This document shows positions 26,322 through 35,655 of a stretch of 64,000 nt of DNA, one piece after another; position 1 is the stretch's first letter; each line of letters opens with the position of its first letter. This stretch comes from Salegentibacter sp. Lineage in GTDB: Bacteria > Bacteroidota > Bacteroidia > Flavobacteriales > Flavobacteriaceae. The stretch is taken from contig CP051246.1 in assembly GCA_017795085.1 (NCBI GenBank), positions 932,514 through 996,513 of the forward strand, read 5' to 3'. The position numbers and the translations under genes are program-made. The notes under the pieces are model-generated. The model had not been told where the DNA came from and searched no databases. It was given only the letters and a program-made list of their open reading frames with translations.

Positions 26322-26681
26322 ATGGAATTGAAAAAGTTTGGGAAAATAAAAAAATCGACTTACAGAAAACCCCTGGAATTTCATCAAACCGGGTTTGCGA
26401 GCCCCGCTACTCATTATGCTGAGCCCAGCATCGATTTAAACCGGGAACTCATAGGAAATAAAAATGCTACTTTTTTTCTCAGGGCGGGGAGTAATGAATT
26501 TTCAGTATTCGGAATAGAAAAAGACGATGTATTAATTGTAGACCGGTCGCTTAGTCCAAAAGCAGGTAGTTTAGCTCTGGTGGTGAAGGAAGGTGAATTT
26601 GAACTCACCCGAATAAAAGGAAATGATGCAGTAGTATGTGAACTTTGGGGAATAGTTACTTATCTTATTCATCTTGTATAG
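26322..26681 (+). CDS. umuD: UmuD-like protein lacking the Ser-Lys catalytic dyad
   Basis: S24/UmuD homologue of 119 residues, shorter than the 139 of E. coli UmuD. Recognisable segments are GFASPATHYAEPSIDLNREL, NATFFLRAGSNEF, GIEKDDVLIVDRSLSPKAGS and VVKEGEFELTRI. Aligned without gaps to E. coli UmuD, the nucleophile Ser60 corresponds to Glu59 (SGDSM reads GSNEF) and Lys97 to Thr96 (FTVKK reads FELTR). The Cys-Gly cleavage site reads Thr-Gly, and about 15 C-terminal residues are missing. Self-cleavage should therefore be impossible. It sits 6 bases before umuC, as usual. The frame is intact and the core conserved, so it may be a constitutive UmuD-prime-like subunit. Confidence 0.82.
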   Translation: MELKKFGKIKKSTYRKPLEFHQTGFASPATHYAEPSIDLNRELIGNKNATFFLRAGSNEFSVFGIEKDDVLIVDRSLSPKAGSLALVVKEGEFELTRIKGNDAVVCELWGIVTYLIHLV

Positions 26682-26687
26682 TTTTTA

Positions 26688-27959
26688 ATGGTAGCCCTGG
26701 TAGATTGCAATAGCTTTTATGCCTCCTGCGAACAGGTTTTTCGTCCTGACCTTCAGGGAAAACCGGTGGTGGTGCTAAGTAATAACGATGGTTGTATAAT
26801 AGCCGCCAATAGAGAAGCAAAAAGCCTTGCTCATATTCCTATGTTTGAACCGGTATTTAAAATTAAAGATCGATTGATTAAAGAGGGTGTGGTGTTTTTT
26901 TCTTCAAACTATACCTTATATGATGAGATGTCACGCCGGGTTATGAATATTTTAAAAGACTTTTCTGCAGAGGTTGAGGTTTATAGTATAGATGAATCTT
27001 TTATAAGTCTTAGGGGGATGGACCATTACGACCTTGGAACTTATGCTTATCAAATTAAGAAAACAATTTTTCAATATACCGGTTTACCGGTAGGAGTGGG
27101 CATTGGTCCCGGCAAGGTTTTGGCTAAACTTGCCAATCGAATTGCAAAAAAAACTACCGGGCAGCACGAACAGGTATATATTATTGATTCTGAAACAAAA
27201 AGAATAAAGGCTTTAAAAGAAACAGCAATTAAAGATATTTGGGGAATAGGGAAGAAGCATTGTATTCGCCTGAATAATGTTGGGGTAATTTCAGCTTTTG
27301 ATTTTACCCAACTCTCTTTAGCCTGGGTAAGAAAAAATATGACGGTAGTGGGAGAACGAATATGGAGGGAACTTCGGGGAGAAGCTTGTATGCCCATTAT
27401 AACAGTGCCCAAAAGCAAGAAGATGATTGGTACGGCAAAATCTTTTGGTAGAAAGCTGGAAAACCTTGAACTTATTGAGGAAGCCTGCGCATATTATATT
27501 AGTGAAGTTGCCGAGATTCTTAGAAAACAGAAATCCTGTGCCCGTTATCTCCAGGTCTTTTTACAAACCAATTATCATAGTAAACGCGATAAGCAATATC
27601 ATAAAACTTATACTTTACCTCTATCGGTGGCAACCAATAATACCTTATTGTTGATTAGGGAAGCAAAAAAGATACTTTATGGTATTTATAAACCGGGGTA
27701 TTGTTATAAAAAAGTAGGGGTAATGTTGAGTGGAATTATTCCAGAGGGGCAGGTACAGACTAATTTATTTGAATCGCCAGATAATTTTACACCTCCTGCT
27801 TTGATGAAGGTTTTAGATGAAATCAATCTTAAATATGGAAAAGCTACGCTTACCTCCGGGCTTTTGGGAAGTAAAGAAAGACAAAAAGAATGGGAATTGA
27901 TAAAAGAAGAACGCAGCCCGCGTTATACCACGCAATGGAAAGAGCTGTTGAAGATTTAA
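26688..27959 (+). CDS. umuC: DNA polymerase V catalytic subunit (Y family)
   Basis: UmuC, 423 residues, an error-prone translesion polymerase. The N-terminus ALVDCNSFYASCEQVFRPDL gives the first metal-binding Asp; NNDGCIIAANREAKSLA is the nucleotide-contacting stretch; EVYSIDESFISL holds the catalytic Asp-Glu pair (about 103-104). The thumb helix-hairpin-helix includes IKDIWGIGKKHCIRLNNVGV. The UmuC-specific C-terminal domain is complete, ending SPRYTTQWKELLKI. Cotranscribed with the umuD-like gene; the operon also has a 24-base hairpin after the stop (27969-27992). Confidence 0.95.
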   Translation: MVALVDCNSFYASCEQVFRPDLQGKPVVVLSNNDGCIIAANREAKSLAHIPMFEPVFKIKDRLIKEGVVFFSSNYTLYDEMSRRVMNILKDFSAEVEVYSIDESFISLRGMDHYDLGTYAYQIKKTIFQYTGLPVGVGIGPGKVLAKLANRIAKKTTGQHEQVYIIDSETKRIKALKETAIKDIWGIGKKHCIRLNNVGVISAFDFTQLSLAWVRKNMTVVGERIWRELRGEACMPIITVPKSKKMIGTAKSFGRKLENLELIEEACAYYISEVAEILRKQKSCARYLQVFLQTNYHSKRDKQYHKTYTLPLSVATNNTLLLIREAKKILYGIYKPGYCYKKVGVMLSGIIPEGQVQTNLFESPDNFTPPALMKVLDEINLKYGKATLTSGLLGSKERQKEWELIKEERSPRYTTQWKELLKI

Positions 27960-28346
27960 AAACCTGTATTCCGATGCTGGTATTCATCGGAACAAAACAA
28001 ATAAAAGTGTTTAATAAAATAAAGTATTTTTTTGTTTGTAAGCAATTTTAAATCAATACATTATGTTTTTTTGTTCAAGTGAAAGTCTTTAACCATAATT
28101 ATAAGTTATTATCTCATAAATAAGAATAGGCCGCATTAATTTAAGTGTTATGAGGTTTAGCTTATATTTGAAATAAAAACTGACTATCCGTTATTAATAA
28201 TGTGTATTTTTACGTCATGCTGAACTCGTTTTAGTATCTGATAGTGTTGAAAATCAGAAATATATACGATGAGACCCTGAAGCAAGTTCAGGGTGACGAT
28301 ACGATTATGACTTATAACGGACATTCGAAATAAAAACTATCTGAAT
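27960..28346. other. Intergenic region with hairpin and dispersed repeat
   Basis: About 390 bases without a gene. It holds a perfect 8-bp hairpin after umuC (TTCCGATG at 27969-27976, CATCGGAA at 27985-27992, no T-run), an AT-rich stretch, and a full copy of the CGTC...GACG dispersed repeat at 28213-28298 in front of yaaA. Confidence 0.6.
28213..28298. repeat. Dispersed repeat of the CGTC...GACG family (copy 2)
   Basis: Begins CGTCATGCTGAACTCGTTTT and ends CCTGAAGCAAGTTCAGGGTGACG. The left part (TGAACTCGTTTTAGTATCT) is nearly identical to that at 58617-58635, so these two copies are closest relatives. Confidence 0.78.
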
Positions 28347-29108
28347 ATGAAGATTGTTGTATCTCCGGCAAAAAGCCTGGATTATGAATCTAAATTACCT
28401 ACTACCCGCGGCACACAACCCCGATTTTTGGAAGTTACTGCAAAATTAAACAGAAAACTGGCACGTTTAAATAAAAATGAAATCGCCAGGTTAATGAGTA
28501 TAAGTGATAAGCTTGCCGAACTTAATTATACCCGATATCAGGAGTTTGAAGAAAACCATACTAAAAAGAATGCGCGCCCTGCCATGTATGCTTTTAATGG
28601 TGATGTGTACAATGGTTTGGATGCTTATTCCATACCAGCTGAAAAACTTGATAAGGTCCAGGATAGTTTACGCATACTCTCTGGATTATATGGAATCCTA
28701 CGGCCACTCGATTTAATTCAACCTTATCGGCTGGAAATGGGAACCGATTTCGGTATTGGGCGTAATAAAAACTTGTATGAAGTCTGGCAGAAAAAAATTA
28801 CGTCTCAACTAAATGAGGAATTGAATGAAAATGAACTTTTTTTAAACCTGGCCAGCAATGAATACTTTAAAGCGGTAGATACTAAAAAATTAAAAGCCAA
28901 AGTGATTTCCCCGATTTTCAAAGACTTTAAAAACGGAAAATTGAAAATTATTAGTTTTTTCGCTAAAAAAGCCCGGGGGGCTATGGTACGTTATATTATT
29001 GATACTGATGCAAAATCCCTGGATGATATTAAAAGTTTTGATTATATGGAATACCGTTTTAGTGAAAAACATACTCAAAATGAAAACGAACCGGTATTTA
29101 TTCGGTAG
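28347..29108 (+). CDS. yaaA: Peroxide stress protein YaaA (UPF0246)
   Basis: YaaA family, 253 residues, full length. The N-terminus [20 protein letters not shown] and internal motifs [62 protein letters not shown] and [18 protein letters not shown] are characteristic. In E. coli YaaA lowers free iron and limits damage during peroxide stress and binds DNA; that role is from family knowledge. It is monocistronic, with a dispersed repeat upstream. Confidence 0.93.
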   Translation: MKIVVSPAKSLDYESKLPTTRGTQPRFLEVTAKLNRKLARLNKNEIARLMSISDKLAELNYTRYQEFEENHTKKNARPAMYAFNGDVYNGLDAYSIPAEKLDKVQDSLRILSGLYGILRPLDLIQPYRLEMGTDFGIGRNKNLYEVWQKKITSQLNEELNENELFLNLASNEYFKAVDTKKLKAKVISPIFKDFKNGKLKIISFFAKKARGAMVRYIIDTDAKSLDDIKSFDYMEYRFSEKHTQNENEPVFIR

Positions 29109-29158
29109 TAATTGCTCATTTAAACTATTAAAAGTTCACTAAGCTAATAAGAAAACCT

Positions 29159-29818
29159 ATTTTTCATCATACTCATCCATATCCCCCGTTTATTCCAAAA
29201 AATGCGACCAAATTAATCGTAGGGACGCTTCCGCCACCACGGTTTACGATGCGACAATTTAAAGAAGGTGATGTAGATTTTTGTTATGGTAGCCGCGACG
29301 GGCAATTATGGCTGGTATTGGATAAAATTTTTAGGTTGGACTTGAAATTTGAAACTACTCCTGAAGCAATAACCCAGCGAATAAATTTTTTAAAGAAAAG
29401 AGGTGTTGGTATTTGTGATATGGTGGAAAGCAGCCTGCGTGAGAAAATTGATGCCAGTGACCTGGGAATGCAGCAGGTGGAACTTCGAGATATGATTGGG
29501 ATCTTACGAAAACATCCAAAAGTGAACCGATTGCTTTTTACGGGCGGAAACTCTAAAAATGGCCCTGAGTATTTTTTTCGAAGACATCTTCGGGAAATCG
29601 ATGAAAATATTCAATTAAAAATAGTTTCTAATGAGGTACCTCGTGTACATCAGTTTACATTAGATAATCGATCCATAACCACTGTATCGCTTACGGCACC
29701 TTCCGGTGCTGCCAACCGGGCTGTTGGAAGTATGGCACTTTACAAACAATTAAAACAAAAGAATCCTGATTTCAATACCATAGATTTTAGGGTAATGCAA
29801 TACAGGGAATGGTTTTAA
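29159..29818 (+). CDS. Uracil-DNA glycosylase family protein, apparent ATT start
   Basis: Uracil-DNA glycosylase superfamily protein. The first ATG in frame (29249) gives 189 residues but cuts the fold. Reading upstream in the same frame, ATT at 29159 is followed by FHHTHPYPPFIPKNATKLIV and GTLPPPRFT, the normal N-terminus of this Flavobacteriia family (MF-x-H-x-HPY-x-PFIP, then the G-T-x-P-P active-site motif). No ATG, GTG or TTG occurs in frame before the stop at 29129. Further motifs are GDVDFCYGSRDGQLW, GICDMVESSLREKIDASDLG, LLFTGGNSKNGPEYFFRRHL and TAPSGAANRAVGS. Either ATT is the start or one base is wrong or mutated. About 219 residues in total. Confidence 0.75.
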   Translation: MFHHTHPYPPFIPKNATKLIVGTLPPPRFTMRQFKEGDVDFCYGSRDGQLWLVLDKIFRLDLKFETTPEAITQRINFLKKRGVGICDMVESSLREKIDASDLGMQQVELRDMIGILRKHPKVNRLLFTGGNSKNGPEYFFRRHLREIDENIQLKIVSNEVPRVHQFTLDNRSITTVSLTAPSGAANRAVGSMALYKQLKQKNPDFNTIDFRVMQYREWF

Positions 29819-29839
29819 TCTATTTTTTTGAAAGACTTG

Positions 29840-30091
29840 TCAGCTTTTTTTATTTTTCTCCTTAGGTGGCATGGGACCACGAAGGTGGATTATGAGTCCG
29901 TTAAGAAAATTTCGTAAAAATTGGTCGCCACATTCCATGTATTTTGGATGATCTTCAGCCCTAAAAATAGAACCCAGTTCACTTTTAGTGACTTTAAAAT
30001 CTACCAAAGCACAAATTTTTACAATATCATCGTCCCGTAATTTATGAGCGACCCTTAATTTTTTGAAAATATCATTGTTAGTTAAACCCAT
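29840..30091 (-). CDS. DUF1456 family protein (YehS-like), single repeat
   Basis: Small 83-residue protein matching the DUF1456/YehS repeat: NNDIFKKLRVAHKLRDDDIV, KICALVDFKVTKSELGSIFR, EDHPKYMECGDQFLRNFLNG and LIIHLRGP. E. coli YehS carries two such repeats in about 156 residues; here only one is present. No biochemical function is established for the family. Convergent with the glycosylase gene, 21 bases away. Confidence 0.8.
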   Translation of the reverse strand: MGLTNNDIFKKLRVAHKLRDDDIVKICALVDFKVTKSELGSIFRAEDHPKYMECGDQFLRNFLNGLIIHLRGPMPPKEKNKKS

Positions 30092-30124
30092 ACTGCAAAT
30101 TTAAGTCTTTAGGAAGTCTTGCTT

Positions 30125-31414
30125 TTAATTTTTCAGGTTTAATTTTCTTTCAATAGCATTTATTTTGTTAATATCAGCTTGATTTTTCATAATCGATTTT
30201 GCATCGTTCAGTAGGTTTTTGGCTTCGGTATTTAAAATTTCATAATAATTTTTATCAACCGATTTTTGAGATTTTAGGTAAAAGAGCATCATTCCTAATT
30301 TTTGAACAATAATAATATCGTGTTTACAGTAAGCACGTATTGGTGCTAAAATCTGATATAAAAGCGCTTCAAAACTCACACTTCTTATTTTTATCAAGAC
30401 TTCATTTTCAAATTTAAGATATTGTTTATCTTGTTTTTGCATGCGCAGGGCCAATAATTCGGTTAAATAATCCAGGCCGTTTAAAGCGGTGCCCGGATCA
30501 TTGATCCCCGGCGACATTGCCTTTACAATTACTTCGGTAATTTGTTTAAAAGCCAGGACGTAGTTGGTCCTTACCAATTCACCGCGGGCCAGGCTAAAAT
30601 TGGAAAGTACTTTTTTTAAAGTTTCTTCATCTAATTTCACTTTTGATCTAAAAAGCGGAATTCCGCTAAGGATAAAAATGCCTTTTACCGGCAAAACCTC
30701 AATTTGGGTTTTATTTTCCCTGCATATTTCAAGGAGGTTATCAGAAGAAATATTCTGAAAATAACCGCTTTTTTCGGCATAATATTCATACCAATCATCG
30801 GTTTCAGGAAATTCTACTCGAATTTCATTTTCATTGTTCAACAAAAAGTCTAAACGTGTTTTTGCCTGGCGAAATATACGGTCCAGTATATTATTAATTT
30901 GAATACTCTGCGAAATATTATGAATAAAATAGATAAAAGCCCCAATACAAATTACCGTAAATACAATTCCTATTAATACTGAAAACCCGGGAGTTTGATA
31001 TGAATTGCCTTCGGGCTGAATAGAAACCGCAATAAAAATACAATAGAGGATTGTAGCCATGTAAATTCCCAGAATTATCTGGTGGTTTTTATCAGAGATG
31101 AGTCCGGGGAGTAATCTTGGGGAATAATTATTAGAGGCCTGATTAAGTAAAACCATTACCATGGAAAAGCTAAACACCATCATGGAAATTAATCCCGTGA
31201 TACAAGCTGTGAGAATGCTTAGAGCGGTATTTCCATTGTTTACCACCAAAAGCGGAAATTGTTCTAAAAGTTGTTTGGAAATACCTTGTTGTTCCAGGTA
31301 AAGTAAAACAGCTGCAAAGACAAAACCGAAAATGGCAAAAACACTGGGGTAAAATGCAATTTTACTTTGAAGATTAGAAAGTAAAATGTAAATACGATTA
31401 AAAAAATAGTTCAT
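30125..31414 (-). CDS. DUF2254 family membrane protein
   Basis: Predicted inner-membrane protein of 429 residues. Four hydrophobic helices lie in the first ~180 residues (FYPSVFAIFGFVFAAVLLYL; ALSILTACITGLISMMVFSF with SMVMVLL; IILGIYMATILYCIFIAV; VLIGIVFTVICIGAFIYFIH). The motif LNQASNNYSPRLLPGLISDK and the later FKQITEVIVKAMSPGINDPG TALNG segment are typical of DUF2254. The soluble C-terminal half is presumably cytoplasmic. Function unknown. Confidence 0.85.
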   Translation of the reverse strand: MNYFFNRIYILLSNLQSKIAFYPSVFAIFGFVFAAVLLYLEQQGISKQLLEQFPLLVVNNGNTALSILTACITGLISMMVFSFSMVMVLLNQASNNYSPRLLPGLISDKNHQIILGIYMATILYCIFIAVSIQPEGNSYQTPGFSVLIGIVFTVICIGAFIYFIHNISQSIQINNILDRIFRQAKTRLDFLLNNENEIRVEFPETDDWYEYYAEKSGYFQNISSDNLLEICRENKTQIEVLPVKGIFILSGIPLFRSKVKLDEETLKKVLSNFSLARGELVRTNYVLAFKQITEVIVKAMSPGINDPGTALNGLDYLTELLALRMQKQDKQYLKFENEVLIKIRSVSFEALLYQILAPIRAYCKHDIIIVQKLGMMLFYLKSQKSVDKNYYEILNTEAKNLLNDAKSIMKNQADINKINAIERKLNLKN

Positions 31415-31595
31415 TCCGTTTTATTTGAAAGATACTTAAATCTCATCAAAAGTAAGACAGGTAAATAAAATTGACAAAATGACGTTATTTTTCGTGATAA
31501 AAATGCCAAAAAGTCATAAAATTAAGATTGGAATTTAAATTGCTAATAATTTATCAGAATTAATAAAAGTAAAGTTTAACAAAAAGCATAAAGCT

Positions 31596-32039
31596 ATGAG
31601 TTTAATTAAAAGAAATGAGACCAATTGGTTACCATCGGTTTTTGACGATATGTTTAAAACCGATTGGTTAGGAGGAACTACTAATGTAAATAGTATCGGG
31701 ACCAGTATTCCTGCTGTAAATATCCAGGAAACAGATGATGCTTTTAGCGTTGAGGTTGCTGCACCGGGTAAAACCAAAGCTGACTTTAATATTGAGTTGG
31801 ATAACGATGTGTTAACCATTTCTTCAGAAGAGAAGAAGGAAAGCGAAACCAGCGATAAAAATGGGAAATATACCCGAAAAGAATTTAGCTACCGTAATTT
31901 TAAACGTGCATTTAGCCTGCCTGATACGGTAGAAAGCGAAAAAATTTCAGCCTCGTATAAAGATGGAGTGCTGTTTATTGATTTACCAAAACGTGAAGAA
32001 GCAAAAATACAAGCTAAACGAATGATTGAGATTGAGTAG
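31596..32039 (+). CDS. Small heat shock protein, Hsp20/alpha-crystallin
   Basis: 147-residue Hsp20. Its alpha-crystallin domain (about 42-135) starts PAVNIQETDDAFSVEVAAPG and includes KTKADFNIELDNDVLTISSE and YTRKEFSYRNFKRAFSLPDT. The A-x-x-x-G-V-L motif appears as ASYKDGVLFIDLPK, and the tail AKRMIEIE carries the I-x-I-type oligomerisation motif. ATP-independent holdase chaperone. Monocistronic with a strong terminator. Confidence 0.95.
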   Translation: MSLIKRNETNWLPSVFDDMFKTDWLGGTTNVNSIGTSIPAVNIQETDDAFSVEVAAPGKTKADFNIELDNDVLTISSEEKKESETSDKNGKYTRKEFSYRNFKRAFSLPDTVESEKISASYKDGVLFIDLPKREEAKIQAKRMIEIE

Positions 32040-32062
32040 TCTATAAAAGAAGAATGCAATTT

Positions 32063-32099
32063 AAACCTCACAGGTTTTTGAAACCTGTGAGGTTTTTTT
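32063..32099 (+). terminator. Rho-independent terminator of hsp20
   Basis: Perfect 15-bp stem, AAACCTCACAGGTTT (32063-32077) with AAACCTGTGAGGTTT (32081-32095), three-base loop, then more T residues. It shares its core with the dispersed palindrome at 18241-18273. Confidence 0.92.
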
Positions 32100-32189
32100 A
32101 GTTTTTATGATTTTTTCCAAATTTTAATTTACTAGTTACTTGCAGTATGCAATCCCGGATCGAGTCCAGGGATGATGGGTGAAATTTAA

Positions 32190-33384
32190 TTACCTGTAAA
32201 GTAAAACCCATCGATTTCCTGCACTTTGAATGGTAAAAACATCTCCGGATCCAATTTCGGTGATTGAGTTGTTTGATTTAATATGGAGAAGATCGTTACC
32301 AGATATAAAATTCAAATTTTTAGTAGAAATTCCCGGCCAGCCAATTAAAATAATAGTTCTTCCTTCATTTTCTGAAGCCTTTGGGATATTAATTCCTGAC
32401 ACACCGTTATTGATACGTAGGGTGTTGGTTTCAGCAGGAATATCATAATTTCCAATAGCGCTAGTAGTGGAAGTATATATCTTATGTCCGCTATTTTTCC
32501 AACTCACTTCACCGTTAATTTCAGCCATTAACGGCCTTCACTGCCACGGGAATCAGGGAAAATGTAATGGTTTGAGGGATCACTGCCAATGCCCACCCGA
32601 CCGGCAAAATAACCGACATAAACTTCTGAGCTGCTATTTCCTTCAGCTTTGGCGTAAATCCCAAAAATGGTTCCTCTGCCCGAGGGGCTTCTTATTTCAG
32701 TATAAATTCCGTAGTTGTCGGTATTAGCCCCTTCAGTTCTGCCCACCGAATTAAATATTCCGTATATATCTTTATTCTTATTCCCCTGGGAAGTATTGTT
32801 GTATATTCCATCTCCATCACCGGTTACATGATTTTTATCCCGTATTTTATAACAGCTGTTTGACTTCGGTTTCTTATTTTGATTCCATCGGTATTTTGGG
32901 TAGTGGCTGAATTGCTATTATCGACCTCTATTTTTTTGATATCTAAATCGTCTCCCGAATTTATCGCTATTTGGAGTTTGCTGTTAATTTCATCGGTGCC
33001 AATTCCAATGTTTCCTTTTCTGAAAATAGGTTCGTTAATATTTCCCGGGCTTTCAGTTTCTCCTTCTTTATAAAAGTTTTCAGCTTTCGCATCGGCTACA
33101 ATAGATTTCCATTTTGATTCCGGTTGATGCCAGTAATAAAACTTCGACGGATTATTATTTACATTCTGGTTAAGGAAAATCAGCATGCCATGTTGTTCTG
33201 CGCCGGGAGAAGAATTAGGAAAACTATTAATCCTGGGAATTAAAATACCGTCTATTTTTGCGGGATTGTCTGTATCAGTAGCTACAATATCCAATTGTGT
33301 GCCGGGCTCGGTAGTGCCAATACCGACCTGTGCCTGAACAATACAGATATTGAAGAAAATAATAAACAATAAAAACCCTTTCAT
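32190..33384 (-). pseudogene. Broken tail-fibre-like secreted protein (two frameshifts)
   Basis: One gene of about 398 codons is split over three frames. It begins at 33384 with a signal peptide (MKGFLLFIIFFNICIVQAQ) and repeats of the V/I-GIGT type found in Bacteroidota phage-tail-fibre-like secreted proteins: VGIGTTEPGTQLDI, GNIGIGTDEINSKLQI, GRVGIGSDPSNHYIF. The first frame stops at 32824. One missing A in the run at 32832-32836 would continue it as RDKNHVTGDGDGIYNNTS. The second frame stops near 32528, where one missing base in the TTAA would join EGR to LMAEINGEVSWKN and the intact C-terminal part ending WVLLYR. Either a decayed gene or indel errors. Function unknown. Confidence 0.75.
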
Positions 33385-33495
33385 CTTTAGAAATGAAATT
33401 TTAATTCTGCTTCTGCGCTAAAAGGGTAGAGTAAATTTTAAAAATAACGCAATTCAGCGAAAATTTCCTAAAAATGTAAAAGTTACGGGATAACC

Positions 33496-35499
33496 CTAGG
33501 CTTTTTCCTTTAGTTTGTTTTGCAACATTTTAATTTCATCCCGGAGTTTGGCCGCTTCCATGAAATCAAGGTCTTTAGCGGCAGTTTCCATAGCTTTGCG
33601 TTTTTCCCTGATTTTTTTCTCTAATTGCGGTTTGGTAAGATAAGCCGATTCTTCTTCGGCAGCTTTGGTGGTTAACGGTTTTTCGTGTTCGTATACATCC
33701 AATTTTTTGCGTATTAGACTGCTGTCTAATTTTTTGACTAGTGGTGTTGGGGTGATACTATTTTGTTTGTTGTAAGCAATTTGTTTTTCCCGCCGATATT
33801 CAGTTTCATCAATGGTTTTTTGCATACTGTTGGTAATTCTATCAGCATATAATATGGCTTTTCCTTCTACGTGCCGGGCAGCCCGGCCTACGGTTTGCGT
33901 AAGGGAACGGGTGCTACGCAAAAAGCCTTCCTTATCGGCATCGATAATGGCTACTAAAGAAACTTCCGGTAAATCCAAACCTTCCCGAAGCAAGTTTACA
34001 CCAATTAATACATCAAATAAACCTTTTCGTAAATCCTGCATAATTTCCACACGCTCCAGGGTATCTACATCAGAGTGGATATAACGGCAGCGTATATCAA
34101 TACGGGTGAGGTATTTAGTAAGTTCTTCAGCCATTCTCTTGGTTAGGGTGGTAACCAGCGTTCGTTCATCTTTTTCAACGCGTAGCTGAATTTCCTCTAC
34201 CAAATCATCAATTTGATTTAAACTGGGACGGACTTCAATAACCGGATCCAGCAGCCCTGTGGGGCGAATTACCTGTTCAACATAAACACCTTCCGATTTT
34301 TGCAATTCGTAATCGGCCGGGGTGGCGCTTACATATACCACCTGATTTTGCAGGGCTTCAAATTCTTCAAATTTTAATGGTCGGTTATCCATTGCGGCGG
34401 GTAACCTAAACCCATATTCTACTAAAGTTTCTTTTCGTGAACGGTCTCCGCCGTACATCGCGTGCACCTGCGGAATGGTAACGTGGCTTTCATCAACTAC
34501 CATTAAATAATCGTCAGGAAAATAATCTAAAAGGCAGAACGGGCGTGTGCCTGGTTTTCTTCCATCTAAATAGCGGGAATAGTTCTCAATTCCTGAACAA
34601 TAGCCCAATTCCCGAATCATTTCCAAATCGAAATTTGTACGTTCGTCAAGACGTTTGGCTTCCAAATGCTTGCCGATATCCCTAAAATAATTTACCTGTT
34701 TTACCAAATCATCCTGAATCTGATGAATGGCTCCCTGAAGTACATCTGGAGAGGTTACAAACATATTGGCCGGGTAAATATTCAGGCGGTCGTATTTTTC
34801 AATAACATCATTAGTGCCGGGGTCAAAAGCTTCAATTTCTTCAATTTCATCCCCGAAAAAGTGAATTCTGAAAGCATTATCCGCATAACTTGGAAAAACA
34901 TCTACAGTGTCTCCTTTGATCCTGAAATTTCCGTGAGAAAATTCAGCTTCTGTTCGTGAATACAGGCTTTGTACTAGTTTATGTAATAATTTGGTACGTG
35001 AAATTTGCATATCCCGTTCTATAGAAACCACATTTTTACGAAATTCCACCGGGTTCCCGATACCATATAAACAGGAAACCGAAGCGACTACCAGTACATC
35101 CCGTCTTCCGCTTAACAGCGAAGAAGTGGTGCTAAGGCGTAGTTTTTCAATTTCTTCGTTTATCGAAAGATCTTTTTCTATATAAGTTCCTGAAGTGGGA
35201 ATAAAAGCTTCCGGTTGGTAATAATCATAATAACTCACAAAGTATTCGACCGCATTATCGGGAAAAAAATGCTTGAATTCAGAATAAAGCTGTGCGGCCA
35301 GGGTTTTATTATGGGCCAAAACCAATGTAGGTTTTTGAACTTCCCGGATGACATTGGCCATTGTAAATGTTTTTCCTGAACCCGTAACCCCCAGTAGAGT
35401 TTGGTATTGGTCGTTTTTATTAATACCGCCCACCAGTTGGTTAATGGCCTGTGGCTGGTCTCCGGTAGGTTTGTAATCAGATTTTATATCGAATTTCAT
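33496..35499 (-). CDS. uvrB: Excinuclease ABC subunit B
   Basis: UvrB, 667 residues, full length, the damage-loading helicase of nucleotide excision repair. Walker A is GVTGSGKTFTMANV (about 39-52); the beta-hairpin region follows in YFVSYYDYYQPEAFIPTSGT; Walker B is LMVVDESHVTIPQV; helicase motif VI reads QTVGRAARHVEGKAILYAD. A C-terminal UVR motif (AKDLDFMEAAKLRDEIKML) that contacts UvrC is present. Monocistronic here, no uvrA or uvrC nearby. Confidence 0.97.
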   Translation of the reverse strand: MKFDIKSDYKPTGDQPQAINQLVGGINKNDQYQTLLGVTGSGKTFTMANVIREVQKPTLVLAHNKTLAAQLYSEFKHFFPDNAVEYFVSYYDYYQPEAFIPTSGTYIEKDLSINEEIEKLRLSTTSSLLSGRRDVLVVASVSCLYGIGNPVEFRKNVVSIERDMQISRTKLLHKLVQSLYSRTEAEFSHGNFRIKGDTVDVFPSYADNAFRIHFFGDEIEEIEAFDPGTNDVIEKYDRLNIYPANMFVTSPDVLQGAIHQIQDDLVKQVNYFRDIGKHLEAKRLDERTNFDLEMIRELGYCSGIENYSRYLDGRKPGTRPFCLLDYFPDDYLMVVDESHVTIPQVHAMYGGDRSRKETLVEYGFRLPAAMDNRPLKFEEFEALQNQVVYVSATPADYELQKSEGVYVEQVIRPTGLLDPVIEVRPSLNQIDDLVEEIQLRVEKDERTLVTTLTKRMAEELTKYLTRIDIRCRYIHSDVDTLERVEIMQDLRKGLFDVLIGVNLLREGLDLPEVSLVAIIDADKEGFLRSTRSLTQTVGRAARHVEGKAILYADRITNSMQKTIDETEYRREKQIAYNKQNSITPTPLVKKLDSSLIRKKLDVYEHEKPLTTKAAEEESAYLTKPQLEKKIREKRKAMETAAKDLDFMEAAKLRDEIKMLQNKLKEKA

Positions 35500-35655
35500 C
35501 TGTTTTTATTTTAGCGCAAACCTGAGAATTTAGCATAGGTTTAATCCTTAGCTTGAATATTGATGATTTTTGCGTCCAGCATCATGCTGAAATCTTTTTC
35601 TTAGTTTCACCAAATTACGTAATTATTATACCTATTCAAACCCAAAAAGTATAAA

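Noticed and set aside
29249..29818. ATG at 29249 as the start of the glycosylase-like gene
   Set aside because: It would remove the conserved HPYPPFIP and GTLPPPRF active-site segments, which are readable directly upstream in the same frame.
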